Of a stretch of 64,000 nucleotides of DNA, positions 35,391-44,168 are shown in pieces. How positions within the stretch are numbered: position 1 is the stretch's first letter; each line of letters opens with the position of its first letter. A program made the translations under genes and the position numbers. The notes under the pieces are model-generated. The model was not told where the DNA came from, did not search any database, and saw nothing but the letters and a program-made list of their open reading frames with translations. The stretch covers positions 62,001 to 126,000 of the forward strand of contig JAPLDJ010000023.1 of assembly GCA_026391805.1 (NCBI GenBank), in the 5' to 3' direction. Source of the stretch: Bacteroidota bacterium. Its GTDB lineage: Bacteria > Bacteroidota > Bacteroidia > Bacteroidales > FEN-979.

Positions 35391-36548
35391 TCATTCCGGA
35401 TACAACAGATATTTCGCCCTGATTTCCTTGAATTTCTCGAGTCCGGGTTGCCAGGATTGACGGATTTCCATTTCGCTTTTACCTTCTTTTATCTGTTGCC
35501 GCAGCAGGGGTGTTCCTGCAAGCCTGTCGAAAAAATCATTAAAGAAATGGGGATCGGAACCGAGGGTCTGGTAAGCCATGATAAGCCAGCTCAGGTTCAG
35601 GCGTCCGAGCAGCCGGGGGCGGCTTTTATAAAAATCCCGCAGGTCAAGGCCACGGCAGAACTGGCCGCTGTAAAGGGGTTCAGCTCCTCCCCTGACCGGT
35701 TGGGGATAGAATTCATATGAAAACCCTTTAAAGGCAGGGTGTCCGTAAATCTCGAAAGGCCAGGGAGTGCCGCGTCCGACACTGATGAAGGTTCCTTCGA
35801 AGAGGCAGAGTGAAGGATAAAGGTAAACTGCGTCCATGGTCCTGAGGTTGGGCGACGGGTTTGCAGGCAGTTCGTACCTCGACGCATGGGTATAATTTTC
35901 CAGCGGGATCACCTGCAGTTCGCAGATCATCCTGTTCTTCAGCCATCCTTCTTCATTGATCATCTTTGCATATTCGCCAATGGTCATCCCGTAAACGACG
36001 GGAACCGGGTGCAATCCGACAAAGGAGAAAAGCGATGAATCCATAACCGGCCCATCGATGTAAAAGCCGTTGGGGTTGGGCCGGTCGAGCAGCATCATCG
36101 GGATGTTCGCCTGGGAACAGGCTTCCATCATGTACGACAAGGTAGAAAGATAGGTGTAGAACCTGACGCCAACGTCCTGCAGATCAAATACCACGATGTC
36201 GATCTCTTCCAGATCCAGCGGCTCGGGCCTTTTTTTCTTGCCGTAAAGCGAAATCACCGGCAGCTTCGTGGCTGTATCAAACGAATTTTTAACCACCTGT
36301 CCCGCTTCGGTGAAACTGCGGAAGCCATGCTCCGGGCAAAAGATCTTCTCCACCTTAAGTCCATCGCGCAAGAGCATGTCAACTGTGTTGATCTTTCCTG
36401 CAAGGGATGCAGCATTGGCCACCACTGCAATGCTTTTATGATTCAACGCCGGATAGTAGAGTTCGGTTCGCTCCGCACCGCAACGGATCTGGGGAAGACC
36501 CGTCATGTGGAGAAATACAAAAAAAAGAATAAGGAAATATTTCTTCAT
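35391..36548 (-). CDS. namZ: Exo-beta-N-acetylmuramidase (NamZ, DUF1343, GH171)
   Basis: With ATG 36548 the protein has 385 residues starting with a signal peptide (MKKYFLILFFVFLHMTG). Family segments are ELYYPALNHKSIAVVANAAS, FCPEHGFRSFTEAGQ, IDIVVFDLQDVGVRFYTYLST, LLDRPNPNGFYIDGP and GRGTPWPFEIYGHP. Characterised NamZ enzymes release terminal MurNAc from glycan strands. With the NagZ-like fusion at 23033 and Mpl at 39979 it suggests muropeptide recycling, although the genes are unlinked. The catalytic residues were not verified individually. Confidence 0.92.
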   Translation of the reverse strand: MKKYFLILFFVFLHMTGLPQIRCGAERTELYYPALNHKSIAVVANAASLAGKINTVDMLLRDGLKVEKIFCPEHGFRSFTEAGQVVKNSFDTATKLPVISLYGKKKRPEPLDLEEIDIVVFDLQDVGVRFYTYLSTLSYMMEACSQANIPMMLLDRPNPNGFYIDGPVMDSSLFSFVGLHPVPVVYGMTIGEYAKMINEEGWLKNRMICELQVIPLENYTHASRYELPANPSPNLRTMDAVYLYPSLCLFEGTFISVGRGTPWPFEIYGHPAFKGFSYEFYPQPVRGGAEPLYSGQFCRGLDLRDFYKSRPRLLGRLNLSWLIMAYQTLGSDPHFFNDFFDRLAGTPLLRQQIKEGKSEMEIRQSWQPGLEKFKEIRAKYLLYPE

Positions 36549-36620
36549 AGAAAGGAAGTATGATTTTGAGGACAAGATACAATTTTCCACATCAGGTGAA
36601 GCAGATTTGTCAAAGAATTA

Positions 36621-36652
36621 TTGACTTTTTATCCCCAAGTTTCGTATATTTG
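36621..36652 (+). promoter_or_regulatory. Promoter of the T9SS cargo gene
   Basis: A TTG at 36621-36623 (-33) and TATATTTG at 36645-36652 (-7, matches TAnnTTTG) are spaced 21 bases. The ATG at 36760 leaves a 5' leader of about 100 bases that is AT-rich with no recognised element. Confidence 0.5.
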
Positions 36653-36759
36653 ATACTCTGATACTATGCATTCACCAGGACATCAGTTTTTAATTCTTTA
36701 AATGAACCTGATTCTCGTTAAAACTTTTTCAATTAGGTTTTAAAAATTAAAATCAACCC

Positions 36760-37644
36760 ATGAAAAAGATCTTACTTCTGTCCCTGATCCTGTTAGCGAT
36801 TTCAGCAACGGCCCAAAGATCAACTTATCATCCCTTTCCCGACAGCAATACCGTATGGAACTGGCACATGACGGTTTATGGGTTCCCTCCTACAGACAAC
36901 CTTTACTCCATTATCTTCTCCGGAGACACGCTGATCAACAGTGTGAATTATCACAAGCTGAAAACACCGTATGTCCAGCAGGTCATGAAATCAGGCATGG
37001 TCGGGTACAGGGGGGCCATACGCCAGGATGCACCCGGCAGGAGGGTTTTTATTGTACCCGCGGGGGAGACGGCAGAACAGCTGCTCTACGATTTTAACAT
37101 GCAGGTTGGCGATTCTGTGAGAGGTTACACGGAAACCGGGCTAAATCCTTTGGATGTCGTCGAATCCATTGACTCGGTAATGGTGGGTACAGATTACCAC
37201 AAAAGATGGAAGATCAACACGGGCTATGATATCTATTTCATTGAGGGGATCGGGTCTACCTATGGATTGATTGAACATTCGCCCGGCACCATTGTCGATT
37301 GGGCAAGTATATCCCTGACCTGTTTCCAGCAGGATGGGCATACGCTCTATCCGGATACTTTGATTGATTGTCCCGTCATTACTTCCGTAAAGTCCGGAAC
37401 AAAAAAATCAGGTACATTCACAGTCTTTCCAAATCCAACAAATGGATCATTCCATATTGAATTCGATGATCCCCGCAACATTGGCGAGATCCGGCTGACT
37501 GATCTCACAGGAAAGATCATCCTTCAGCAAAAGACAAAGGATCAGGCAAGGATTAAAATCGATGACCTGGATCAGGGCATTTACTTTCTGACTGTGACTG
37601 ACAAGAACGACAGGTCCACGACGAGAAAGATCATCAGCTACTAG
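36760..37644 (+). CDS. T9SS type A sorting domain-containing secreted protein
   Basis: The 294-residue protein has a signal peptide (MKKILLLSLILLAISATAQ) and a C-terminal type A sorting domain (about 220-294) with VFPNPTNGSFHIEFD, IRLTDLTGKIILQQ, IDDLDQGIYFLTVTD and a basic tail. Such domains direct export through the type IX secretion system of Bacteroidota. The middle region (25-215) is a beta-rich domain without a recognised name, containing WNWHMTVYGFPPTDNLYSII. It supports that this organism has T9SS, although no T9SS machinery gene lies in the window. Confidence 0.85.
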   Translation: MKKILLLSLILLAISATAQRSTYHPFPDSNTVWNWHMTVYGFPPTDNLYSIIFSGDTLINSVNYHKLKTPYVQQVMKSGMVGYRGAIRQDAPGRRVFIVPAGETAEQLLYDFNMQVGDSVRGYTETGLNPLDVVESIDSVMVGTDYHKRWKINTGYDIYFIEGIGSTYGLIEHSPGTIVDWASISLTCFQQDGHTLYPDTLIDCPVITSVKSGTKKSGTFTVFPNPTNGSFHIEFDDPRNIGEIRLTDLTGKIILQQKTKDQARIKIDDLDQGIYFLTVTDKNDRSTTRKIISY

Positions 37645-37957
37645 GAAAGCAGGTTTGCGATTTATGATTTTTCTTGTCATTGCGATTCCGCCGCAGGCGG
37701 AAGAAGCAACCTCCATCACTAAAACAACTTTTTCACCACATTAGGCACAATAGTTCACAATAGTTTTTCGTGTCTTTCGTGTCTTCTTCGTGGATCTTCG
37801 TGTAATTTCTTTTACCACAGATTACACAGATTACACAGATTACACAGAACTTTTCCATCTTCCATCCTCCATCCTCCATCTTCGGTTTTCCGACCTCGGA
37901 CATCTGACATCTGACCTCATTTTTAGTTACATTTGCATCTTGTAATACATCGCACAG
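37645..37957. repeat. Intergenic repeat mosaic before the FtsX-type permease gene
   Basis: No gene in 313 bases. Modules: an inverted GGTTGCTTC-type hairpin element (37675-37713, stem TTCCGCC/GGCGGAA); a TTCGTGTC cluster (37767-37803); AGATTACAC x3 with a 9-base period (37816-37842); CTCCATC heptamers (37856-37883); CTGACAT/CTGACCT heptamers (37889-37917). A -7 box TACATTTG (37928-37935) for the permease gene closes the region. Confidence 0.8.
37928..37935 (+). promoter_or_regulatory. -7 box TACATTTG of the FtsX-type permease gene
   Basis: TACATTTG matches TAnnTTTG, 22 bases before the GTG start at 37958. No -33 box visible because the upstream region is repeat DNA. Confidence 0.45.
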
Positions 37958-39178
37958 GTGACCACCGAATTCTTTATTGCGCGCAAAATCCTCTCCAAGA
38001 ACAAGGCTAACTTTTCACGGCCGGTGGTCAGGATTGCCATTGTGAGCATTGCGCTCGGGCTTGCCACAATGTTCATCGCGGTGGCCATTCTCACCGGTTT
38101 CCAGAAACAAGTTCGGGAAAAGGTTATTGGCTTCGGCGCGCACATCCAGATCTCTCATTTCGATGAAAATTTCTCGCTCGAAACCAAACCCATTTCCATC
38201 CGCCAGGATTTCTATCCTTCCCTTCAGAATGCCCCTGGCATAAAGCACATCCAGGTCTTTGCCACCAAGGCAGGGATCATCAAGACGGCCAGTGAGATCC
38301 AGGGAATTGTACTGAAAGGAATCGGCCGCGATTATGATCACTCTTTTTTCAATGGGAAGATGGTGGCAGGAAGGTTCCTGCAACTACGCGATACCGGAAA
38401 GACCAACGACATTCTTGTTTCAAAGAACCTTGCTTCCCTGCTGAAGCTCCGGCTGAACGACGATGTCAGGATGTACTTCATTTCCGGGTCGACTACGCTG
38501 GCGAGGAAATTCAAAATTGCTGGCATCTATGAGACCGGCCTTGAGGAATTCGATAAGCTTTATGTTCTCTGCGACATCAGGCACATCCAGAAACTGAACG
38601 GCTGGCAGCCGGATGAAGTCGGCGGGTTCGAGGTCACGATCAACAATTTCGACGACCTCGACCGGATGGGGCAATATGTCTACCGCCAGATCGGAATGAC
38701 GCTTGATGCCAGGACGATCCGCGACCTCTATCCTCAGATCTTTGACTGGCTTGACCTGCAGGACATCAACGTGCTGATCATCCTGATCCTGATGGTGCTG
38801 GTCTCCGGTATCACCATGATATCCACCCTTCTCATCCTGATACTGGAGCGGACGAACATGATAGGGATCCTGAAAGCGCTGGGAATGCCGAACGGCGGTA
38901 TCCGGAAGATCTTTATCCTCAATGCTGTGTACGTTATCGGCCAGGGACTTTTCTGGGGCAACCTGACAGGATTGGCCCTTTGCCTGCTCCAGCAGCGGTT
39001 CGGGATCATCAGCCTGCCGCAGGAATCGTATTATGTTTCCGTGGTTCCGATCAACCTCGACCTTTTGAACATCCTGATCCTGAACGCAGGCACGCTCCTG
39101 GTCTGTACGGCCATGCTGATCATACCTTCGTATGTGACAACAAAGATCTCACCTGTAAAGGCGATCCGGTTCTCCTGA
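37958..39178 (+). CDS. FtsX/LolCE-type ABC transporter permease
   Basis: The 406-residue protein begins with a GTG codon and TEFFIARKILSKNKANFSRPVVRIAIVSI, a typical start of LolC/E-like permeases. It has one membrane segment near 20-45, a large periplasmic domain (about 50-255) and three membrane segments in the last 150 residues with LILERTNMIGILKALGM. Lol-type permeases extract lipoproteins from the inner membrane with an ATPase; no ATPase gene is next to it. An FtsE-like ATPase occurs at 51457, too far to assign as partner. Confidence 0.88.
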   Translation: MTTEFFIARKILSKNKANFSRPVVRIAIVSIALGLATMFIAVAILTGFQKQVREKVIGFGAHIQISHFDENFSLETKPISIRQDFYPSLQNAPGIKHIQVFATKAGIIKTASEIQGIVLKGIGRDYDHSFFNGKMVAGRFLQLRDTGKTNDILVSKNLASLLKLRLNDDVRMYFISGSTTLARKFKIAGIYETGLEEFDKLYVLCDIRHIQKLNGWQPDEVGGFEVTINNFDDLDRMGQYVYRQIGMTLDARTIRDLYPQIFDWLDLQDINVLIILILMVLVSGITMISTLLILILERTNMIGILKALGMPNGGIRKIFILNAVYVIGQGLFWGNLTGLALCLLQQRFGIISLPQESYYVSVVPINLDLLNILILNAGTLLVCTAMLIIPSYVTTKISPVKAIRFS

Positions 39179-39192
39179 AAAATATTCAGCGA

Positions 39193-39894
39193 TTACTTCT
39201 GGTGCAATCCGCATTCCTTGTTATCCGGTGATTCCCACCACCAGCGCCCGGAACGGATGTCTGTGCCCGGTTCAACCGGACGTGTGCATGGCAGGCAGCC
39301 GATGCTGGGGTATCCTTTGTCGTGCAAGGTATTGTATGGGATCTTATGGCTGCAGATGTAATCCAAAACCTGTTCCGTGGTCCAGTCGGCCAGAGGATTT
39401 ACCTTGATCTTTTTCTGGATATCGTCCCATTCTACGGTACTGACCTGTGTTCGGGTGACGGACTGTTCCCTTCGCAACCCGGTGATCCAGGTGCTCACAC
39501 CACTCAGCGCCCTTGAAAGCGGTTCCGTCTTCCGGATGTAACAGCACAATTTCCTGTTTTCGATACTGTCATAAAAGAGGTTGATCCCTTTGGAGTTGAC
39601 CATCTCCTCTACATCTTCCGCATCAGGGAACATGACCTCGATTTTGATGCCGTATTTTTTCCCCGTGATATCAAGCAGGTCGTACGTCTCCTGGAAAAGC
39701 CGTCCCGTATCAAGGGTGAAGATCCGTATTTCCGGGTCGATCCCGGCGATCATTTCCGTCAGCACCTGGTCTTCAAGCCCAAGGCTGCTGGCAAATGCGA
39801 TCTTCCCTTTAAAATTTACCGCAAAATATTGAATGATTTCCTGTGCAGAGGCTCCTTTGAGTTCTGCGTTATATTTTTCTATATTGGGATCCAT
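39193..39894 (-). CDS. cysH: Adenylyl-sulfate reductase (CysH, iron-sulfur type)
   Basis: The 233-residue protein has the PAPS/APS reductase fold with SSLGLEDQVLTEMI and ITGLRREQSVTRTQ and ends ECGLHQK with the catalytic cysteine. It also carries the two Cys pairs CCYIRKTEPL and GCLPCTRP, which bind a [4Fe-4S] cluster and identify the APS-using type over the PAPS-using type. No ATP sulfurylase or sulfite reductase genes are nearby. A TATCTTTG box (39916-39923, minus) precedes it, and it is divergent from mpl. Confidence 0.93.
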   Translation of the reverse strand: MDPNIEKYNAELKGASAQEIIQYFAVNFKGKIAFASSLGLEDQVLTEMIAGIDPEIRIFTLDTGRLFQETYDLLDITGKKYGIKIEVMFPDAEDVEEMVNSKGINLFYDSIENRKLCCYIRKTEPLSRALSGVSTWITGLRREQSVTRTQVSTVEWDDIQKKIKVNPLADWTTEQVLDYICSHKIPYNTLHDKGYPSIGCLPCTRPVEPGTDIRSGRWWWESPDNKECGLHQK

Positions 39895-39915
39895 TATCTG
39901 AATTTTCTAAAAACA

Positions 39916-39962
39916 CAAAGATACGACAACTCGCTCCCAAGTCGGAGAAAGTTGTATTTTTG
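39916..39962. promoter_or_regulatory. Divergent -7 boxes between cysH and mpl
   Basis: Minus-strand TATCTTTG (39916-39923) faces cysH and plus-strand TATTTTTG (39955-39962) faces mpl. The position of the second favours the mpl start at 39979 over in-frame upstream codons. Confidence 0.5.
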
Positions 39963-39978
39963 GATGAAACATTGGCCT

Positions 39979-41346
39979 ATGAATGTTCATTTTATTGCGA
40001 TCGGCGGAAGCGCCATGCATAACCTTGCCATCGCCCTTCACAGGAAAGGCGCGAATGTTAAGGGATCGGACGACGAGATCTTCGAGCCCTCGAAAAGCAG
40101 GCTGGCAGCCTGTGGCCTTCTTCCGCAAAAAGAGGGATGGGATGAAGCGAATATCCATGAAGGGCTGGATGCGGTGATCCTCGGAATGCATGCAAAATCA
40201 GACAATCCTGAATTACTCAAAGCCGTGAAACTCGGTCTTCGCATCTTTTCCTATCCTGAATACCTGTATGAGCAATCAAAAGAGAAGACGCGGGTGGTCA
40301 TCGGCGGAAGCCATGGAAAAACCAGCATCACGGCCATGATCCTGCATGTGGCGCAGGAATGCGGTGTGGATTGCGATTACATGGTGGGTGCACAGCTGGA
40401 AGGATTCGACGTGATGGTGAAACTGTCGGAAGCGGCGAAGTTCATGATCCTTGAAGGCGATGAGTACCTCACCTCCCCGATCGACCGGCGGCCTAAATTC
40501 CATTTATATCATCCCGATATTGCCCTGCTGAGCGGCATTGCCTGGGATCACATCAATGTATTCCCGACGTTTGAAAACTATGTCGGCCAGTTCACTGCAT
40601 TCATTGACCTGATCTCCCCCGGCGGAGCCCTGATCTGGTGCAGCGAAGATGACGAACTGCAGAAGATCTGCCCGTCGGCCCGAAAGGATATCGGGCTTCT
40701 CCCCTATTCATGGCCGGATTACCGGATCGAAAACGGGATCACTATTATCTGCTACGATAACCAGGAATACCCGCTGAAGATCTTCGGAAAACACAACCTG
40801 CTGAACCTGAACGGCGCCCTGCTGGTATGCAATTCGATGGGCATCAGCGACCGAGTGTTCTGGACTTCAATTCAGTCGTTCAAAGGCGCCTCCAAACGGC
40901 TTGAACGGGTCGGCGGAAATGAAAGCACTTCTGTTTTCAAGGATTTCGCCCATTCCCCATCAAAACTCATGGCTACGATCAGGGCTGTGAAAGAGCAGTT
41001 TCCCGGGAAGAAGCTGGTTGCCTGCATGGAACTTCATACGTACAGCAGCCTCAGCAAGGATTTTCTTGATCATTACAAGGGATGCATGGATGCAGCCGAC
41101 ACAGCGATCGTTTATTTCAGTCCCCATGCCATTGCCTTAAAGAAACTTCCTTCTATCACACCGGAAGAGGTAAAAGAGGGTTTCGGGAACAGTGCACTGG
41201 AGATCTATACAGATCCAGTTCTGTTGCGGGAACGCCTCCTGAAAGAAAAATGGGATCAGAAGAACCTGCTGATGATGAGCAGTGGAAATTTTGATGGAAT
41301 AAGCGTTGAAGATTTAGCTAAGGAAGTCGTAACGCAAAACGCGTAA
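39979..41346 (+). CDS. mpl: UDP-N-acetylmuramate:tripeptide ligase (Mpl family)
   Basis: I take ATG 39979 (455 residues); an in-frame ATG at 39964 lies at the expected transcription start. Mpl attaches the recycled L-Ala-gamma-D-Glu-meso-DAP tripeptide to UDP-MurNAc. Seen are the N-terminal IAIGGSAMHNLAIALHRKG nucleotide domain, the ATP loop GSHGKTSIT (about 109-117), LEGDEYLTSPIDRRPKF, and the KDFAHSPSKLMATI segment. Length and motifs agree with Mpl rather than MurC, because of the ASxSP-like and EGDEY features. Followed by a repeat array before rho. Confidence 0.92.
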   Translation: MNVHFIAIGGSAMHNLAIALHRKGANVKGSDDEIFEPSKSRLAACGLLPQKEGWDEANIHEGLDAVILGMHAKSDNPELLKAVKLGLRIFSYPEYLYEQSKEKTRVVIGGSHGKTSITAMILHVAQECGVDCDYMVGAQLEGFDVMVKLSEAAKFMILEGDEYLTSPIDRRPKFHLYHPDIALLSGIAWDHINVFPTFENYVGQFTAFIDLISPGGALIWCSEDDELQKICPSARKDIGLLPYSWPDYRIENGITIICYDNQEYPLKIFGKHNLLNLNGALLVCNSMGISDRVFWTSIQSFKGASKRLERVGGNESTSVFKDFAHSPSKLMATIRAVKEQFPGKKLVACMELHTYSSLSKDFLDHYKGCMDAADTAIVYFSPHAIALKKLPSITPEEVKEGFGNSALEIYTDPVLLRERLLKEKWDQKNLLMMSSGNFDGISVEDLAKEVVTQNA

Positions 41347-41436
41347 CACGGTTCACGAAACACGATTCACTGTATTCGGGCTACTGATTTCAGACTTCAG
41401 ACTTCAGCCTTCTGACTTCTGACCTCAGACATCAGA
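41347..41436. repeat. CAGACTT heptamers between mpl and rho
   Basis: First an ACACGGT/TCACGAA/ACACGAT trio (41346-41366), then CAGACTT x2, CAGCCTT, CTGACTT, CTGACCT, CAGACAT (41391-41432), all 7-base spaced. It separates two convergent genes and may act at the end of both transcripts. Confidence 0.85.
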
Positions 41437-43206
41437 TTATCCGTTCATCGAAACCAGAAACTCCTCGTTCGAATTGGTAAACCTCATCTTGTCGCGCAGG
41501 AATTCCATGGCTTCGAGTGAGTTCATATCGGCGAGGTGGTTCCTCAGGATCCAGATGCGCTGCAGGACTTCCTTTTCGAGAAGGAGGTCTTCGCGGCGGG
41601 TGCTGGAAGCAACAATATCGATGGCCGGGTAGATACGCTTATTTGAAAGCTTCCGGTCGAGCTGGAGCTCCATGTTACCGGTACCCTTGAATTCTTCGAA
41701 AATAACTTCGTCCATTTTTGAACCGGTGTCGATGAGGGCAGTGGCAATGATGGTAAGCGAACCGCCGTTTTCGATCTGGCGTGCAGCACCGAAGAACCGT
41801 TTGGGTTTCTGAAGCGCATTTGCTTCAACACCACCGGAGAGCACTTTACCGGATGCCGGGGCCACAGTATTATAGGCTCGTGCAAGACGTGTGATCGAGT
41901 CGAGGAGGATCACAACATCATGTCCGCATTCAACGAGCCGTTTTGCTTTTTCGAGCACGATGTTGGAGATGCGTGCATGACGCTCGGCAGGTTCATCAAA
42001 AGTGGATGAGATAACCTCTGCTTTAACGCTGCGCTGCATGTCGGTGACTTCTTCCGGACGTTCATCGATCAGCAGAACGATCATGTAAACTTCCGGGTGG
42101 TTGAATGCAATGGCATTGGCAATGTCCTTCAGCAAAACAGTCTTTCCTGTCTTCGGCTGGGCTACAATCAGTCCGCGCTGTCCGAAACCGATCGGCGCAA
42201 ACATATCGATGACCCTTGTCGAAAGCGAATCCTGCGGATGGCCTGTCAGCTTGAATTTCTTCATCGGGAAAAGCGGTGTAAGAAAATCAAAGGGGATACG
42301 GTCGCGGACCTCTTCCGGGGTACGTCCGTTGATCAGCTCGACCTTGATAAGCGGAAAATATTTTTCGCCTTCTTTCGGGGGACGAATGGTTCCCCTGACG
42401 GTATCGCCGGTTTTCAGTCCGAACAATTTTATCTGTGACTGGGATACATAAACATCGTCGGGTGAGTTCAGGTAATTGTAGTCGGAAGAGCGTAAAAACC
42501 CGTAACCATCGGTCATGATCTCAAGAACGCCTTCTGTCACGGTGATTCCCTCAAATTCGAAGGAATATTCTTCCCGCTGCGGTTTTTCAGGGAATTTTTT
42601 ATGATGTTCGCGGGGTTTCCGGTCCTCCGGCTGTCCGGGTTGTATTTCCGGCTTTACCTGGGGGATTTCCAATGGCTCTGCGGCATCCATCTTCTCAATC
42701 GGTTCAACCGGTAAAATATCTGCTTCCCCGTTCTTTTCATAAAGAGGGTCAACCTCCACCATGACGGGCTGCTCGACCGGGATCTCAAAATCAAAAGGCT
42801 CAGGGATGTTCACGGGAAGGTCAGTTTGCTCTTCCTGTGCTTTCACTACGGGTTCTTCGACCGGTTTAACGGGAATCCGTTCAGCCGGCTTTTCAACCGG
42901 CTTTACAAGTGGCTTTGCGGGATCATCTGAATATACAGCTTTCACGAAAGGTGCTGCAGGAACATTTGAAGAGGCGGCGGGCCGAGGTTTTACAGGAGTA
43001 CGCTGCCTGCGGGGACGGAATTCTTTTTTGACAAACTTCTTTTCACTTTCAAGAATTTCCGCAGAAGGGTTTAATGCCTGCTGATCAAGTATCTTATAGA
43101 TCAGTTCCTGCTTGGTGAGTCGGTCGACTTTCGGGATGTTCAGCAGCCTGGCAATTTCTTTAATCTCGTCCAGCCCTTTGCTGTCGAGTGACAAAATATC
43201 ATACAT
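41437..43206 (-). CDS. rho: Transcription termination factor Rho with an extended N-terminal region
   Basis: The 589-residue protein is longer than the usual 420. Residues 1-50 are the Rho_N domain; about 60-205 form a Pro/Glu/Val-rich, lysine-containing low-complexity insert (runs such as [20 protein letters not shown]); about 215-290 is the RNA-binding cold-shock domain with [18 protein letters not shown]; then the ATPase domain with [11 protein letters not shown] (about 345-355) and [10 protein letters not shown]. Inserts of this kind are known in Bacteroidota Rho. The transcript starts far upstream: a TATCTTTG box lies 154 bases before the ATG. Confidence 0.96.
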   Translation of the reverse strand: MYDILSLDSKGLDEIKEIARLLNIPKVDRLTKQELIYKILDQQALNPSAEILESEKKFVKKEFRPRRQRTPVKPRPAASSNVPAAPFVKAVYSDDPAKPLVKPVEKPAERIPVKPVEEPVVKAQEEQTDLPVNIPEPFDFEIPVEQPVMVEVDPLYEKNGEADILPVEPIEKMDAAEPLEIPQVKPEIQPGQPEDRKPREHHKKFPEKPQREEYSFEFEGITVTEGVLEIMTDGYGFLRSSDYNYLNSPDDVYVSQSQIKLFGLKTGDTVRGTIRPPKEGEKYFPLIKVELINGRTPEEVRDRIPFDFLTPLFPMKKFKLTGHPQDSLSTRVIDMFAPIGFGQRGLIVAQPKTGKTVLLKDIANAIAFNHPEVYMIVLLIDERPEEVTDMQRSVKAEVISSTFDEPAERHARISNIVLEKAKRLVECGHDVVILLDSITRLARAYNTVAPASGKVLSGGVEANALQKPKRFFGAARQIENGGSLTIIATALIDTGSKMDEVIFEEFKGTGNMELQLDRKLSNKRIYPAIDIVASSTRREDLLLEKEVLQRIWILRNHLADMNSLEAMEFLRDKMRFTNSNEEFLVSMNG

Positions 43207-43482
43207 CGTTTAATGCTTTAATAATAAAATAAAATTGGTTGGAATGCAGTCGTTGATTAGATAAATAACTTTTGATATAAATTAATTAAAATGATTTATG
43301 GTTGAATTCTTAAGGACAAAATAAGGTTGAATGAAAGACGCCGGGAATCAAAAGTGCCACAAAGATATAAAATAAATCAGCAAAATCAACAAAATATTTT
43401 TTTGTACACCCGGTTGAATAAATCTTTTCTAATTTCGCAGCAATAATAAGAACGCGAAAATAAATAAAAAATTTTACATACT
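43207..43482. other. Rho 5' leader and promoter region
   Basis: This 276-base gap is AT-rich and almost free of the usual repeat modules. It holds the rho promoter (43360-43389) and a roughly 150-base leader. A CCCGGTTGAATAAATC stretch and TAATTTCG (43430-43437) precede the DUF4293 gene. Confidence 0.6.
43360..43389 (-). promoter_or_regulatory. Promoter of rho
   Basis: On the minus strand a TTG (43387-43389) and TATCTTTG (43360-43367) are separated by 19 bases, the spacing expected for the Bacteroidota -33/-7 promoter. It lies 154 bases upstream of the rho ATG, leaving a long leader. Confidence 0.65.
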
Positions 43483-43953
43483 ATGATTCAGCGCATCCAG
43501 AGTTTTTACCTGTTTGTGGTTGCAGTAGCCTGTGGCTCCCTGTTTTTCTTTCCGATGATCGAATACATCGACCCGTTAAAAGGAACTTATAAGCTGTTTG
43601 CAACAGGAATGAAATATTTCATGGAAACTCCGGTCACCATTTTCTTTTGGGAGACTTTTCCGCTGCTCGTTCTCATCCTTGGATCCATGATCCTGGCCCT
43701 GGCGACCATCTTCCTTTATAAAAACCGCAGGCTGCAATTCCGCCTTGTCAGCATCAATGTTCTGCTCAACGTCCTCCTGGTGGCATTGGTATTTATTTTA
43801 TACAGCCGGATCTATGAGACCCGTTTCCAGATCCATTCCTCCTACCAGTTCGGCATCTACATCCCGCTGATATCGCTTGTGTTCCTGGTACTGGCTACCC
43901 GGGCGATCCGAAAGGATGAAGCATTGGTGAAGTCGACGGACAGACTGAGGTAA
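43483..43953 (+). CDS. DUF4293 family membrane protein
   Basis: The 156-residue protein starts MIQRIQSFYLFVVAVACGSLFFFPMIEYI and has four membrane segments (about 8-26, 48-72, 82-104, 115-138) with a basic C-terminus. This pattern and the divergent position next to rho are typical of DUF4293, a Bacteroidota-only family of unknown function. A TAATTTCG box (43430-43437) may be its -7 element. Function not known. Confidence 0.85.
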   Translation: MIQRIQSFYLFVVAVACGSLFFFPMIEYIDPLKGTYKLFATGMKYFMETPVTIFFWETFPLLVLILGSMILALATIFLYKNRRLQFRLVSINVLLNVLLVALVFILYSRIYETRFQIHSSYQFGIYIPLISLVFLVLATRAIRKDEALVKSTDRLR

Positions 43954-44168
43954 TTACGATTTACGATTTACGATTTACTATTTACTATTTACTATTTGCG
44001 ATTTACGATTTACGATTACGATTTACGATTTGCGATTTGCGATTTGCGATTTCGGACCTCTGACCTCTGGATTCAGACTTCTATTATGCATCTTCTATCT
44101 TCAGTTTTCAGACCTGTTTTTTGACTAAATTGCCCCGGTATTTTTCAGGAACACAATAACCCGATCCG
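43954..44168. repeat. ACGATTT heptamers and a CAGACCT/CTCTATC-type composite
   Basis: From about 43956 to 44053 there are 14 units of the type ACGATTT, ACTATTT or GCGATTT, with one unit of 6 bases among otherwise 7-base units. Then CTGACCT and degenerate CATCTTCTATCTTCAGTTTT with CAGACCTG (44090-44118), a copy of the CTCCATC-TTTTC-CAGACCT composite. No gene is present. Confidence 0.85.
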
